NCBI RefSeq assembly: GCF_900130025.1
Contig: NZ_FQXR01000005.1
Location: 186,001 to 250,000 of the forward strand
Reading direction: 5' to 3'
Length of the DNA stretch: 64,000 nucleotides
Source: Sporanaerobacter acetigenes DSM 13106
Lineage (GTDB): Bacteria; Bacillota; Clostridia; Tissierellales; Sporanaerobacteraceae
Positions 1 through 8,222 of the stretch are shown in pieces. The notes beneath the pieces are model-generated. The model searched no databases. It was not told where the DNA came from and was given only the letters and a program-made list of their open reading frames with translations. Position 1 is the stretch's first letter. Each line of letters starts with the position of its first letter. The position numbers were made by a program, and so were the translations under genes.

Positions 1-874
1 TTACATTAATTGTAGCTTTGATGTGTTTATGTTTTTCTACGAGTAGACTACTTTTTATAGCATTGTTTGGACAAGAACTGATACAGTTACCACATCTGAT
101 ACATTCTGGACTATTGGGAGTTTCATAGGGTTTGATATTCATTTTACAGTTGTTGGTGCATGCGTTACATTTTGTACACATATTTTCATCAATTTTAAAA
201 CTGTATAGACTGACAGGATTAAACAATGAATAGAAAGCACCCAATGGACATATATATCTGCAAAATATTCTATATATGAATATCGAAAATATTATGATAA
301 ATATTAATATGAAAAATTTCCATCTAAAAAGAAATCCTGTTGCATTTCTTAAACTTTCATTTGCCAGTAGAAGGGGTATACCCCCTTCAAGGGTACCAGC
401 AGGACAGATATATTTGCAAAAATATGGGTCACTCATTCCTAAATCATCTTGAAGGATTAGTGGGAAAGTAAATACAAATAATACAAGGATAGCATATTTT
501 AGATATTTAAGTACATTATTTAATTTTCGTGGTACTGATAATTTTGGTGAAGGTATTTTATGCAACAAATCTTGAATGAATCCAAAAGGGCAGAGCCAAC
601 CACAAACAAATCGTCCTAATACAATTCCTATTAATGTTATAGCTCCAAATACATAGTAGGAAAAGTTATATTTCATGCTTCCAATCATTGCTTGCATAGA
701 ACCTATAGGACAAGTTCCTAATGCTCCTGGACAGGAATAGCAATTAAGTATTGGAACACAGATTTTTTTTACATTTCCTGTATATATACAACCTTTAACA
801 AAACCTTTTATATTTCCATTGGCAGCAATAGAAGATATAGTTTGAGTTAAATGTCTTTTTTTATTATTATCCAA
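1..874 (-). CDS. NapH-like membrane polyferredoxin (4Fe-4S binding), partial
   Basis: The frame stays open to the left edge, so the C-terminus is missing; about 291 residues are visible. The likely start is TTG at 874, after a stop at 880-878 and a GGAG about ten bases upstream. Hydrophobic segments alternate with the paired cysteine signatures CGWLCPFG and CRYICPLG, typical of NapH/MauN-like membrane iron-sulfur proteins. Near the end of the visible part are two ferredoxin motifs, CTKCNACTNNCK and CIRCGNCISSCP. An N-terminal CYSCPGALGTC stretch adds more cysteines. Such proteins pass electrons through or along the membrane. The start overlaps the end of the CXXC peptide gene by 8 bp, implying coupled translation, and the TlpA-like gene lies just upstream. 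The electron donor and acceptor are not known from the sequence. Confidence 0.85.
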   Translation of the reverse strand, partial: MDNNKKRHLTQTISSIAANGNIKGFVKGCIYTGNVKKICVPILNCYSCPGALGTCPIGSMQAMIGSMKYNFSYYVFGAITLIGIVLGRFVCGWLCPFGFIQDLLHKIPSPKLSVPRKLNNVLKYLKYAILVLFVFTFPLILQDDLGMSDPYFCKYICPAGTLEGGIPLLLANESLRNATGFLFRWKFFILIFIIIFSIFIYRIFCRYICPLGAFYSLFNPVSLYSFKIDENMCTKCNACTNNCKMNIKPYETPNSPECIRCGNCISSCPNNAIKSSLLVEKHKHIKATINV

Positions 875-1004
875 TTCCTATACACTCCAAGCATATATTG
901 ATAGCTTTGTTAAGAACTGTTGCTATCTCACTTCTACAGATACCTAAAAATATTGACAATATACTACCAATTAAAAATATAATTTGTATAAAAAATTTTT
1001 TCAT
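867..1004 (-). CDS. CD1871A-type small CXXC membrane peptide, 45 aa
   Basis: A 45-residue gene starts at ATG 1004 behind a clear GGAGG (rc of 1012-1016). The product is a single hydrophobic segment (IIFLIGSILSIFLGI) followed by a short tail ending CLECIGIG, so one CXXC pair sits at the extreme C-terminus. This layout matches the CD1871A family of CXXC-containing peptides found in Clostridia beside TlpA and polyferredoxin genes. It lies 23 bp after the TlpA-like gene and overlaps the polyferredoxin gene by 8 bp, so all three probably form one operon. A role as a thiol relay between the membrane iron-sulfur protein and the extracytoplasmic thioredoxin is inference. Confidence 0.8.
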   Translation of the reverse strand: MKKFFIQIIFLIGSILSIFLGICRSEIATVLNKAINICLECIGIG

Positions 1005-1027
1005 TTAGTTACCTCCATACATAAGTT

Positions 1028-2083
1028 CTATTTTAATAATTTAAGTGTTTCTGATATTTTTTCCTTGTATTCATCTTTACTCATTGAACCTGTTATTACT
1101 TCACCAACAATATTTCCTTGACTATCTACAAAGAAAGAAGTCGGAACTCCTGCTATACAGTTTATTACATTCTTTTTTATATTTTCATCAGAAATTAGAT
1201 TTGTGTATTTTACACCACTTTCTTTGATTATTTCCCTTGCTGCATTCTCATTATCTTCATTTGGTGTATCAGATATAATACCTATAATATTTACATTTTC
1301 ATCTTTCATTTCTTCATATAATTCTGCAAGGTCTGGCATTTCTCTTTTACATGGTCCGCAAAATGTTCCCCAGATATTTATCATTGTTAGATTATAGTCT
1401 TTGAATATTTCATTGTTTACTTCATTTCCATCAAGGTCTTTTAAATTAAATTCTAATTTTTTGATCGATGTCAATGCTTCTTGAGGAGTTTCAGGTTTGT
1501 AGGTTTCTAGAGATGTTTTTATGTTTTGTATATCATCATACAGATTTTTATATATATTTTTTTCTTCTTCATCTAATTCAGAATCATCAAAGTCATTGTA
1601 GCAAAAATAGAATACATATCCTGATTTTTTGTTCATTTTTTCGTTGTGGGACATATTTGTCAATTCTGAAATTTTGTCTTCAGCTGGAATTTTATTTTCC
1701 CTAAATACAACTATGGAGAATATGTTTTTTACCTGAGAAAAAATTTCATCATATCTTTTAAACCTTTCTTGTTCATCGGCTACATTTTCAGCTATATCCA
1801 AGTACTGTTCAATTAAGTCATTGGATATATATCCATAGCTTATTCCATTATATATTGGTTCATTTTCATCTTCAGAATCTCCTAGACCATCTAGAAATAT
1901 ATTGTCATCATACTTTTTCCAATCTTCTCCCATTTTGAATTTTATCCCCATGTCTCTATAACCCTTGTATCCTTGACTTTTTTCTTCATCTGTTACTTCT
2001 AATTTCTTTCCACAACCCCCAAGAGGCAATACCATAAATACTATAAGTAGCAGAGATGTGATTCTAAACAATTTCTTTTTCAA
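1028..2083 (-). CDS. TlpA/ResA-like thioredoxin lipoprotein
   Basis: This is a 351-residue lipoprotein with a basic N-terminus, a hydrophobic stretch and lipobox LGGC (Cys24), so it should be anchored outside the cytoplasmic membrane. The last 130 or so residues are a TlpA/ResA-type thioredoxin fold, with active site WGTFCGPCK (Cys242, Cys245) and the cis-proline loop GVPTS near 313-316. The region between about 30 and 205 is acidic and unrecognised; it makes the protein much longer than ordinary ResA. It is the first gene of the minus-strand set leading into the CXXC peptide and the polyferredoxin. It probably reduces extracytoplasmic disulfides using electrons from its neighbours; the family is clear, the partner is inferred. 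Confidence 0.88.
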   Translation of the reverse strand: MKKKLFRITSLLLIVFMVLPLGGCGKKLEVTDEEKSQGYKGYRDMGIKFKMGEDWKKYDDNIFLDGLGDSEDENEPIYNGISYGYISNDLIEQYLDIAENVADEQERFKRYDEIFSQVKNIFSIVVFRENKIPAEDKISELTNMSHNEKMNKKSGYVFYFCYNDFDDSELDEEEKNIYKNLYDDIQNIKTSLETYKPETPQEALTSIKKLEFNLKDLDGNEVNNEIFKDYNLTMINIWGTFCGPCKREMPDLAELYEEMKDENVNIIGIISDTPNEDNENAAREIIKESGVKYTNLISDENIKKNVINCIAGVPTSFFVDSQGNIVGEVITGSMSKDEYKEKISETLKLLK

Positions 2084-2306
2084 TTTGAATCCCCCTTTTA
2101 AATATTTTCATGTTTACAATTTACTATTTTTAGTTTGTCTTTCACCTCCTTTAAATTGAACTATAGTATGTACTAATACTATTTTATTTTTAGATTGAAA
2201 CAATATGCACTGTATTCACTGGGGACGGTTCTTTTTGCATCAAATTTCACATTTAATATTATTAAACATATAATGAACTAAATCCAATGTAAAGGAGTAA
2301 TAATTT

Positions 2307-2975
2307 ATGAATAATAATTCAAATGCTCTCATATATTGCAATAATGCTTCTAATCCTGGATACTCCGATACTGTGAACTGCTACAATAGATCTTGTGTAT
2401 GTTTTCCACCTTGTAGCATCCCCACCCCATCAATATATAAACCATATATGGAATACCAAGTTGCAGTACCTATTAATTTGACAAAATCTCTAGAGGGAAA
2501 ATATTTTGTAGGTTATGCTGATGAACTTTTATTTGGGAAAGGAACAAGTGCATGGGCCAGATTATTTAATCCTCTTGACTCTGGAGTTAATTTACATGTA
2601 ACAGTATGGACAGTAAGCGATGTTTCTAAATCCTCATTTCGAGCACAAATTTGGTTCAATACAGAACCCCCTGAAACACCACAGGAATCTACTCTTGTTA
2701 CTCCAGCAAATTTGGCAATTTGTCCTCTTCCAAGACCCAAAATTAGATTACAATATGCAATAAATGTATCTGGAAACCCAATAGGTGGTATAAAAGCATT
2801 TGTAAGACGAGGTCAACCGGAAACTACAATTGTTGATGATGAACAAGGGAAATTTATTTTTTCTCCTGGTGGTTCTTTTTTAATATTTTTATCAAATCCA
2901 GAATCACCTGATATAGCAACTAGCGGCCGAATTGCTTTTGGTTGGTGGGAAGAACCAATTTGTAATAATAGTTAA
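2307..2975 (+). CDS. DUF6143-like protein of unknown function
   Basis: The 222-residue product starts at ATG 2307 after an AAGGAG. It has no signal peptide or membrane segment. The first 45 residues are rich in Asn, Cys and Pro (RSCVCFPPCSIP), followed by a probably beta-rich domain with YFVGYADELLFGKG, a Trp-containing AWARLFNPLDSGV stretch and FRAQIWFNTEPP. This resembles the DUF6143 proteins of spore-forming Firmicutes, recalled from memory rather than searched. It is a single gene, closed by a strong hairpin and divergent from the TlpA operon. A spore-surface role is possible because Cys/Asn-rich N-termini occur in such proteins, but nothing here proves it. Confidence 0.6.
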   Translation: MNNNSNALIYCNNASNPGYSDTVNCYNRSCVCFPPCSIPTPSIYKPYMEYQVAVPINLTKSLEGKYFVGYADELLFGKGTSAWARLFNPLDSGVNLHVTVWTVSDVSKSSFRAQIWFNTEPPETPQESTLVTPANLAICPLPRPKIRLQYAINVSGNPIGGIKAFVRRGQPETTIVDDEQGKFIFSPGGSFLIFLSNPESPDIATSGRIAFGWWEEPICNNS

Positions 2976-2999
2976 AAGTTAAGTTTAAAACCCAAAATT

Positions 3000-3036
3000 A
3001 AAGCCATAGAGAATCAAAAAATTCTCTATGGCTTTT
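3000..3036 (+). terminator. Rho-independent terminator after the DUF6143-like gene
   Basis: A perfect 15-bp stem (3000-3014 with 3021-3035) and a 6-base loop end in a short T run. Confidence 0.85.
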
Positions 3037-3121
3037 AATTGATATAATTCTTATTCGTTTAAACTTTGTGGATTATAGGATATAATAAGTATAATATTAG
3101 AGTACATAAAGGGATGGTTCA

Positions 3122-4069
3122 ATGATTAATATAGCTTTGTTGGGAAGTGGCGGAAGTATGCCTATGCCTGGAAGATTTTTGTCTTCTTTACTTATGAGCT
3201 ATAAAGGTAGAAAGATTCTTGTAGACTGTGGAGAAGGTACTCAGGTGTCTATGAAAAATATGAATAGTGGATTTAAATCGATTGATATCATATGTATAAC
3301 TCATGTACATGGGGATCATATTTTTGGTTTGCCAGGACTTATTTCAACTATTGGGAATAGTGGTAGAACTGAACCCATTACTATAATAGGCCCGGAAGGT
3401 ATAAAGGATATAATGAATAGTATTGTGACTTTGGTGCCATATCTTTCCTATGATATAAATGTAATAGAAAATCCTCCCCCAATATTAGGTATTAGCTTTT
3501 CTACTAATGGATTAAAAGTAGAAGAAGCGGAAGAACATTCAAATGAAGACATTCAGATGAGTATATTAGAACTTGATCATTCATGTCCATGTTTGGGCTA
3601 CAGTTTTTATATAGTGAGGAGACCTAAATTTTGTGTACAAAAAGCAATTTCAAATCAGGTGCCTAAAGCAATTTGGTCAAGACTTCAGAATGGCGAATTT
3701 ATAGTTTATGAAAATCACATGTATGAACCTGATATGGTATTGGGAGAAAAAAGGAAAGGTATAAAATTAAGTTATATAACAGATACACGACCAATAAATA
3801 CGATATTAGATTTTATAAATGAAAGTGATTTGTTTATATGTGAAGGAACTTATGGGGATAATGAAGATATAGAGAAAGCTATAAAAAATAAACATATGAC
3901 CTTTGCTGAAGCAGCAGGATTGGCGTATAGAGGCAAAGTGGAAGAACTTTTGCTTACTCATTTTAGTCCTTCAATGGATGAACCGAATTTATATACGACG
4001 AATGCACTAGAGATATTTCAAAATACAAAAATAGGATATGATGGATTTACTAAAGAATTATGTTTTTAA
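3122..4069 (+). CDS. rnz: Ribonuclease Z (tRNase Z), metallo-beta-lactamase fold
   Basis: The 315-residue protein belongs to the RNase Z branch of the metallo-beta-lactamase fold and should process tRNA 3' ends. The zinc-site signature THVHGDHIFGLPGL lies near residues 60-73. Further ligands are the LDHSCPCLGY His, the Asp in YITDTRP and the C-terminal LTHFSP His. A long insertion between about 115 and 215 matches the flexible arm region of the family, and the length is normal. The ATG at 3122 follows GGGATGG. It is followed closely by the cyclophilin gene. Other MBL hydrolases are possible, but the GLPGL and TDTRP motifs favour RNase Z. Confidence 0.85.
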   Translation: MINIALLGSGGSMPMPGRFLSSLLMSYKGRKILVDCGEGTQVSMKNMNSGFKSIDIICITHVHGDHIFGLPGLISTIGNSGRTEPITIIGPEGIKDIMNSIVTLVPYLSYDINVIENPPPILGISFSTNGLKVEEAEEHSNEDIQMSILELDHSCPCLGYSFYIVRRPKFCVQKAISNQVPKAIWSRLQNGEFIVYENHMYEPDMVLGEKRKGIKLSYITDTRPINTILDFINESDLFICEGTYGDNEDIEKAIKNKHMTFAEAAGLAYRGKVEELLLTHFSPSMDEPNLYTTNALEIFQNTKIGYDGFTKELCF

Positions 4070-4146
4070 TATTTCTAATGGAGTTTGTTTAGAATTATAT
4101 GGTATTATATAATATATCAACTAATAAAGAAGAGGGAGGAAATAGT

Positions 4147-4743
4147 ATGATACCTGTACAATCACCAAATAGTGGAGAAGAAATAGCAGTTATAAAAACT
4201 AACTATGGAGATATAAAGATTAAATTTTTCCCTGAAGTGGCTCCAAAAGCAGTAGAAAACTTTAAAACGCATGCCAAGAATGGATATTATGATGGGGTTA
4301 CTTTTCATAGGGTAATTCAAGATTTTATGATTCAAGGTGGAGATCCTGAAGGAACAGGAAGAGGTGGAGAAAGTATTTGGGGAGAACCTTTCAAAGATGA
4401 ATTTGATATAAACCATCGTAATTTCAGAGGAGCAGTATCTATGGCCAATAGTGGACCTAATACTAATGGAAGTCAATTTTTTATTGTACAAAACAGTAAA
4501 GTGGATAAGAAGATTATTGACCAGATGAAGAATTTGGGAGAAGAAGAAGGATTTCCAGAACAAGTAATCAAGGGATATGAAGAACTAGGTGGAGCATATT
4601 GGCTCGATGGAAGGCATACGGTATTTGGTCAGGTATTTGAAGGAATGGATGTAGTAGACAAAATTGCAGGAGCAAAGACTGATACATTTGATAAACCTTT
4701 GGAACCAATAGTTATGGAAAGGGTAGAAATTTTATATTACTAA
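4147..4743 (+). CDS. Cyclophilin-type peptidyl-prolyl cis-trans isomerase
   Basis: The 198-residue protein is a single cyclophilin domain with no signal peptide, so it is a cytoplasmic foldase. The active-site block VTFHRVIQDFMIQGGDPEG, the MANSGPNTNGSQFFI stretch and the HTVFGQVFEGMDVVDKI end are all present. An in-frame start 48 bp upstream exists, but the GGGAGG at 4135-4140 is correctly spaced only for ATG 4147, giving an N-terminus MIPVQSPNSGEEIAV. The loop carrying GEEEGFPEQVIKGYEELGG is an insertion typical of longer bacterial cyclophilins. It lies between rnz and the C_GCAxxG_C_C gene, 17 bp before the latter, and is probably cotranscribed with it. Confidence 0.92.
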   Translation: MIPVQSPNSGEEIAVIKTNYGDIKIKFFPEVAPKAVENFKTHAKNGYYDGVTFHRVIQDFMIQGGDPEGTGRGGESIWGEPFKDEFDINHRNFRGAVSMANSGPNTNGSQFFIVQNSKVDKKIIDQMKNLGEEEGFPEQVIKGYEELGGAYWLDGRHTVFGQVFEGMDVVDKIAGAKTDTFDKPLEPIVMERVEILYY

Positions 4744-4760
4744 AATAGGGGGCAGAAGTA

Positions 4761-5165
4761 ATGATAGCAGATCGAATAAGGGATGGATATGGAGAAGAAG
4801 AAAAATTGAACTGTGCTGAAAAAATACTTTATGCTTCAAATGAAGTATATAATTTGGGATTAGATAAAAATGCTTTAAAGTTAGCTGCTGGATTTGGAGG
4901 TGGAATGTGCACTGGAGATTTATGTGGTGCTATCACTGGTTCTATAATGGTTCTTGGAACTATGTTTGTTAAGAACAACGGGCATGAAAGTGACAAAATA
5001 AAAAAATTAATTCAAGAGTTGATATCTAGATATAAAGAAGAAATGGGATATATAGACTGTATACCATTGAAGGAAAATCATTTAGATGAACAAGTGAAGT
5101 GTAGAAATATTATTGTAAAAGCTGCAGAAATATTGGATGATATAATTGAAAGAGAAGCAAAATAA
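4761..5165 (+). CDS. C_GCAxxG_C_C family redox-type protein
   Basis: The 134-residue protein has conserved cysteines at 18 (NCAEKIL), 50 and 55 (GGMCTGDLCGAITG) and two near the C-terminus (YIDCIPL and VKCRNII). This is the pattern that names the C_GCAxxG_C_C family of anaerobes. Family members are small and all-helical, often near redox genes, and are thought to bind a metal or cofactor; the function is not established. GGGGGC precedes the ATG at 4761, and the gene follows the cyclophilin by 17 bp. Confidence 0.82.
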   Translation: MIADRIRDGYGEEEKLNCAEKILYASNEVYNLGLDKNALKLAAGFGGGMCTGDLCGAITGSIMVLGTMFVKNNGHESDKIKKLIQELISRYKEEMGYIDCIPLKENHLDEQVKCRNIIVKAAEILDDIIEREAK

Positions 5166-5433
5166 AATTATGAATAATTTATTCAGAATAAAGTTATAAT
5201 ATAGTCACAAAGATTTAAGAAAGTAGAAAATTTTGGTTGCAAAACAAAATGAATAGTGATATAATTAAAAAAGCTTTGATTCGTAATAAATATTTTGTTT
5301 CTTAAAAATTTATGAAATTATTTTGGATATGTTTGCTATATATTTGAGCTACATAAATGACGACAATTTCGAAAATTTTTATAGATAAATGTTTTAAAGA
5401 GAATTAAAGAAATAAATTTTTGGAGGTATTTAC
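5166..5433 (+). promoter_or_regulatory. Long AT-rich leader before the cold-shock gene
   Basis: This 268-bp gap has no convincing gene. It ends with the GGAGG of the cold-shock gene. Long structured 5' leaders are common for csp genes and act in temperature-dependent translation; here only the length and position support that, and I found no strong stem by eye. Confidence 0.35.
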
Positions 5434-5634
5434 ATGACTAAAGGTACAGTAAAATGGTTTAATGCAGAAAAAGGATTTGGATTTATCACAGCTGAAGACG
5501 GAAATGATGTTTTCGTTCACTTTTCACAAATTAACAAAGAAGGTTTTAAGACATTAGAAGAAGGCCAAAATGTTACTTTTGAAATAGTTGAAGGACAAAA
5601 AGGACCACAAGCAGCAAATGTAACTATTGATTAA
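5434..5634 (+). CDS. Cold-shock protein (CspA/CspB family)
   Basis: The 66-residue protein is a single cold-shock domain of exactly normal length. It carries the two RNA-binding motifs KGFGFI (RNP1) and VFVHF (RNP2) and starts with the typical [12 protein letters not shown]. It binds single-stranded nucleic acid and is an RNA chaperone in the cytoplasm. The ATG at 5434 follows TGGAGG. It stands alone between a 268-bp leader and a strong terminator, so it is probably monocistronic. Confidence 0.96.
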   Translation: MTKGTVKWFNAEKGFGFITAEDGNDVFVHFSQINKEGFKTLEEGQNVTFEIVEGQKGPQAANVTID

Positions 5635-5653
5635 TAAAAAAAACAAGAAAAAT

Positions 5654-5690
5654 AAAAGCTTAAAGGGCTGTGCTCTTTAAGCTTTTTTTT
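5654..5690 (+). terminator. Rho-independent terminator after csp
   Basis: The arms AAAAGCTTAAAG (5654-5665) and CTTTAAGCTTTT (5675-5686) form a stem followed by T8. The response regulator begins 23 bp later. Confidence 0.9.
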
Positions 5691-5712
5691 AAAAGATTTT
5701 ATGGAGGTAGAA

Positions 5713-6348
5713 ATGATTAAGGTAATGATAGTGGATGATCAAGCTCTCATAAGAGAGGGATTAAATATGATGTTAAGTTTATATAAAAACATAGAAGTAG
5801 TAGGAGAAGCTACTAATGGACAAGAGATCATAGACAAGCTTGAAAGTGAAAAAGTAGATGTGATTCTCATGGATATTAGAATGCCTGTAATGGACGGAGT
5901 AGAAGCTACAAGAATTATAAAAGATAAGTACCCAGGTTTAAAAATACTTATATTGACTACTTTTAATGAAGATGAATATATTTTTAGAGGACTTAATTAT
6001 GGAGCTGATGGATATATTTTAAAAGATGTGAGTTCACAAGAACTTGTAAATGGAATTGAGACTGTATATAAGGGAAATGTACTACTTCAGCCAGAAGTTG
6101 CAAAAAAGGTTGTTAGTGGCATAAAAAATAATGGTTTTAATAAGAAAGATAAATTGGATTTTAAAGAACTTACGCCTAGGGAAAGGGAAATTGCTTGTCT
6201 TGTAGCTGAAGGGAGAACTAATAAGGAAATAGGTCAAATACTTTACATAACTGAAGGAACAGTAAAAAATCATATAACCAGAATTCTTGATAAATTAGAA
6301 CTCGATAGTAGAACACAATTGGCTTTAGTTGTAAAAGAGGTAGAATAG
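5713..6348 (+). CDS. NarL/LuxR-family response regulator
   Basis: The 211-residue protein has an N-terminal receiver domain (VDDQALIREG acidic pocket, phosphoacceptor Asp54 in LMDIRMP) and a C-terminal LuxR helix-turn-helix (LTPREREIACLVAEGRTNKE, then EGTVKNHITRI). An ATG 12 bp upstream lies inside the ribosome binding site, so ATG 5713, seven bases after GGAGG, is the start. It is followed by an ABC exporter pair and a DesK-type kinase at 8223, its likely partner. The regulator-ATPase-permease-kinase order resembles antibiotic or lipid-stress sensing exporters; the signal is unknown. Confidence 0.92.
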   Translation: MIKVMIVDDQALIREGLNMMLSLYKNIEVVGEATNGQEIIDKLESEKVDVILMDIRMPVMDGVEATRIIKDKYPGLKILILTTFNEDEYIFRGLNYGADGYILKDVSSQELVNGIETVYKGNVLLQPEVAKKVVSGIKNNGFNKKDKLDFKELTPREREIACLVAEGRTNKEIGQILYITEGTVKNHITRILDKLELDSRTQLALVVKEVE

Positions 6349-6484
6349 GGGTTTGTTTTTTAAAAGCTTTTATGTGACTTTAGTCATATGAAAAATTGTC
6401 CGAAAATGGTGACTAATGTTTGAAGCTTTTTCTTTTCTCACAATATATAATAAAATTCAGAAAATGAAAGAAGGAGGTATTTTA

Positions 6485-7408
6485 GTGGAAGCTATAGAGG
6501 TTAATAGATTGTCTAAATATTATGGAAAATTAAAAGCAGTAGATGATATTTCTTTTTCCATTAAGAAAGGAGAAATATGTGGAATACTTGGTCCCAATGG
6601 TTCTGGGAAAACTACTACTATAAAATGTATTTGCAATTTGATTATTCCTAATAGTGGTGAGATTAAGGTATTTGGGGAAGATAACAAAAAATCTACGGAA
6701 TATATATCTGCGCTTTTTGAAGGTACAAGAAATCTTTATTGGAAACTCACACCAAGGGAGAATTTACGTTACTTTGCAGGAATAAGGGGGTTTGGAGGGA
6801 AAAAGGTTGAAAGGCATATAGATGAACTGTTGGATAGATTCAATTTGTCAGATAAAAAAGATACAATGGTCAACAACTTATCTAGGGGGATGCAGCAAAA
6901 AGTTGCTATAGCTATGACTCTTGTATGTGATACAGAAATTATATTGCTAGATGAGCCAACCCTTGGATTGGATGTGCAAAGTCATATAGATATAAAAGAG
7001 GCACTTATGGATATTGTCTCTAGCATGAACAAGACTATTTTGTTAAGTACTCATGATATGAATTTAGTTCAAGATATTTGCAAAGATGTAGTCATTTTAA
7101 ATAAAGGCAAGATAGTTGCTCAAGATAGCGTAGAAGCACTTATGGATATGTTTAGAAGTATGACTTATGAAATAGTGCTTACAGAAAGTTTGTCTAGAGA
7201 TGATGAAAAATATTTATCAAATTTGGGATATGATTTTTATTTTGTAAACAATGGGACTAAGATAGAAGTTGATATATCTGAAGTAAATGAAATATATGCA
7301 ATTATAGATAGCTTGAAGGGAAAAAGTATTTTTATAAAGGAAATAAAACAAAAGGATAACAATTTTGAGAGGATATTCTTGAACATTACCAATGGGGAGG
7401 TGGAGTAG
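6485..7408 (+). CDS. ABC transporter ATP-binding protein
   Basis: The 307-residue ATPase has Walker A GPNGSGKTT (about 36-44), signature NNLSRGMQQK, Walker B IILLDEPTLGLD and the switch His in LLSTHD. After the ATPase domain is an 80-residue C-terminal extension like those of ABC-2 type drug and lipid exporters. An upstream in-frame ATG at 6416 would add 23 residues before the conserved domain. GTG 6485 is preferred because AGGAGG at 6472-6477 fits it. The next gene starts directly after the stop codon. It should power the ABC-2 permease; the substrate is unknown. Confidence 0.93.
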   Translation: MEAIEVNRLSKYYGKLKAVDDISFSIKKGEICGILGPNGSGKTTTIKCICNLIIPNSGEIKVFGEDNKKSTEYISALFEGTRNLYWKLTPRENLRYFAGIRGFGGKKVERHIDELLDRFNLSDKKDTMVNNLSRGMQQKVAIAMTLVCDTEIILLDEPTLGLDVQSHIDIKEALMDIVSSMNKTILLSTHDMNLVQDICKDVVILNKGKIVAQDSVEALMDMFRSMTYEIVLTESLSRDDEKYLSNLGYDFYFVNNGTKIEVDISEVNEIYAIIDSLKGKSIFIKEIKQKDNNFERIFLNITNGEVE

Positions 7409-8200
7409 TTGAAAAAAATTCACTATTTATTCAAGGTTTCATTGGAGAAAAATGTAAAGGAGTTATATAGATACAAATTTAATACAATTTCTAATTTTTT
7501 GATTCTTTATATACTATTTATGGTAATGTTCTCGGGACTAAAAAGTTTCGGAATGTCATTAGGAGTATCACCTCTGGACATGGGAGAAAATTTAGAGGGG
7601 TTTATAGTTGGTTATTTTTTATGGACTATTATCATGGTAGCTTATTCAGATATTGCTTTTAGTATAATTGATGATGCAAGTAAAGGAACCTTGGAACAAC
7701 TAAATATGTCCAATATAAATTTATCTCAGATATTAATTGTGAGAAGTATTTCAAATTTATTGATAGAGACAATATTTTCTATTTTTCTACTTCTAATCAT
7801 AATGAAAACAACTGGTCATTGGCTGGAAATAAATGTACTTTCTATTTTAATTCCCATATTTATTGGTGTTTTTAGTATATTAGGCATAGGACTAATGTGT
7901 GGAGGACTAGCTCTTATTTTTAAAAGAGTTCAATCCCTATTAAATATTATTCAATATTTTTTAATAGTATTAGTTGCTACATTTCCGAGAAGTAGAATTA
8001 TATCTGGTTTGCTCCCATTTAATTATGCTGCAGGTTCTATATTTTCAACCATGATGGGGGGATGTTCTTTTAGAGATTTTTCAGCATTGGATTATGGAAT
8101 AATGGTTGGGAATTCTTTGTTGTATTTCATCATAGGTTTATTTGTTTTTAATCAATGTGTAAAAGTGGCAAAGCGCAGAGGTTTGCTGGGGCAATATTAG
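7409..8200 (+). CDS. ABC-2 type transporter permease
   Basis: The 263-residue membrane protein has about six hydrophobic segments in the ABC-2 arrangement. A conserved amphipathic stretch (IDDASKGTLEQLNMSN) follows the second segment, as in drug and polysaccharide exporter permeases. It begins at TTG 7409, immediately after the ATPase stop; GGGGAGGTGG just upstream is the ribosome binding site. With one permease and one ATPase gene, the exporter would need to be a homodimer of each. It is followed 22 bp later by the histidine kinase. Confidence 0.88.
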   Translation: MKKIHYLFKVSLEKNVKELYRYKFNTISNFLILYILFMVMFSGLKSFGMSLGVSPLDMGENLEGFIVGYFLWTIIMVAYSDIAFSIIDDASKGTLEQLNMSNINLSQILIVRSISNLLIETIFSIFLLLIIMKTTGHWLEINVLSILIPIFIGVFSILGIGLMCGGLALIFKRVQSLLNIIQYFLIVLVATFPRSRIISGLLPFNYAAGSIFSTMMGGCSFRDFSALDYGIMVGNSLLYFIIGLFVFNQCVKVAKRRGLLGQY

Positions 8201-8222
8201 TTAAGCGAGAGTAGGGATAGAT

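Noticed and set aside
4162-4563. Minus-strand frame of 133 codons in the cyclophilin gene
   Set aside because: Antisense shadow of a strongly conserved gene.
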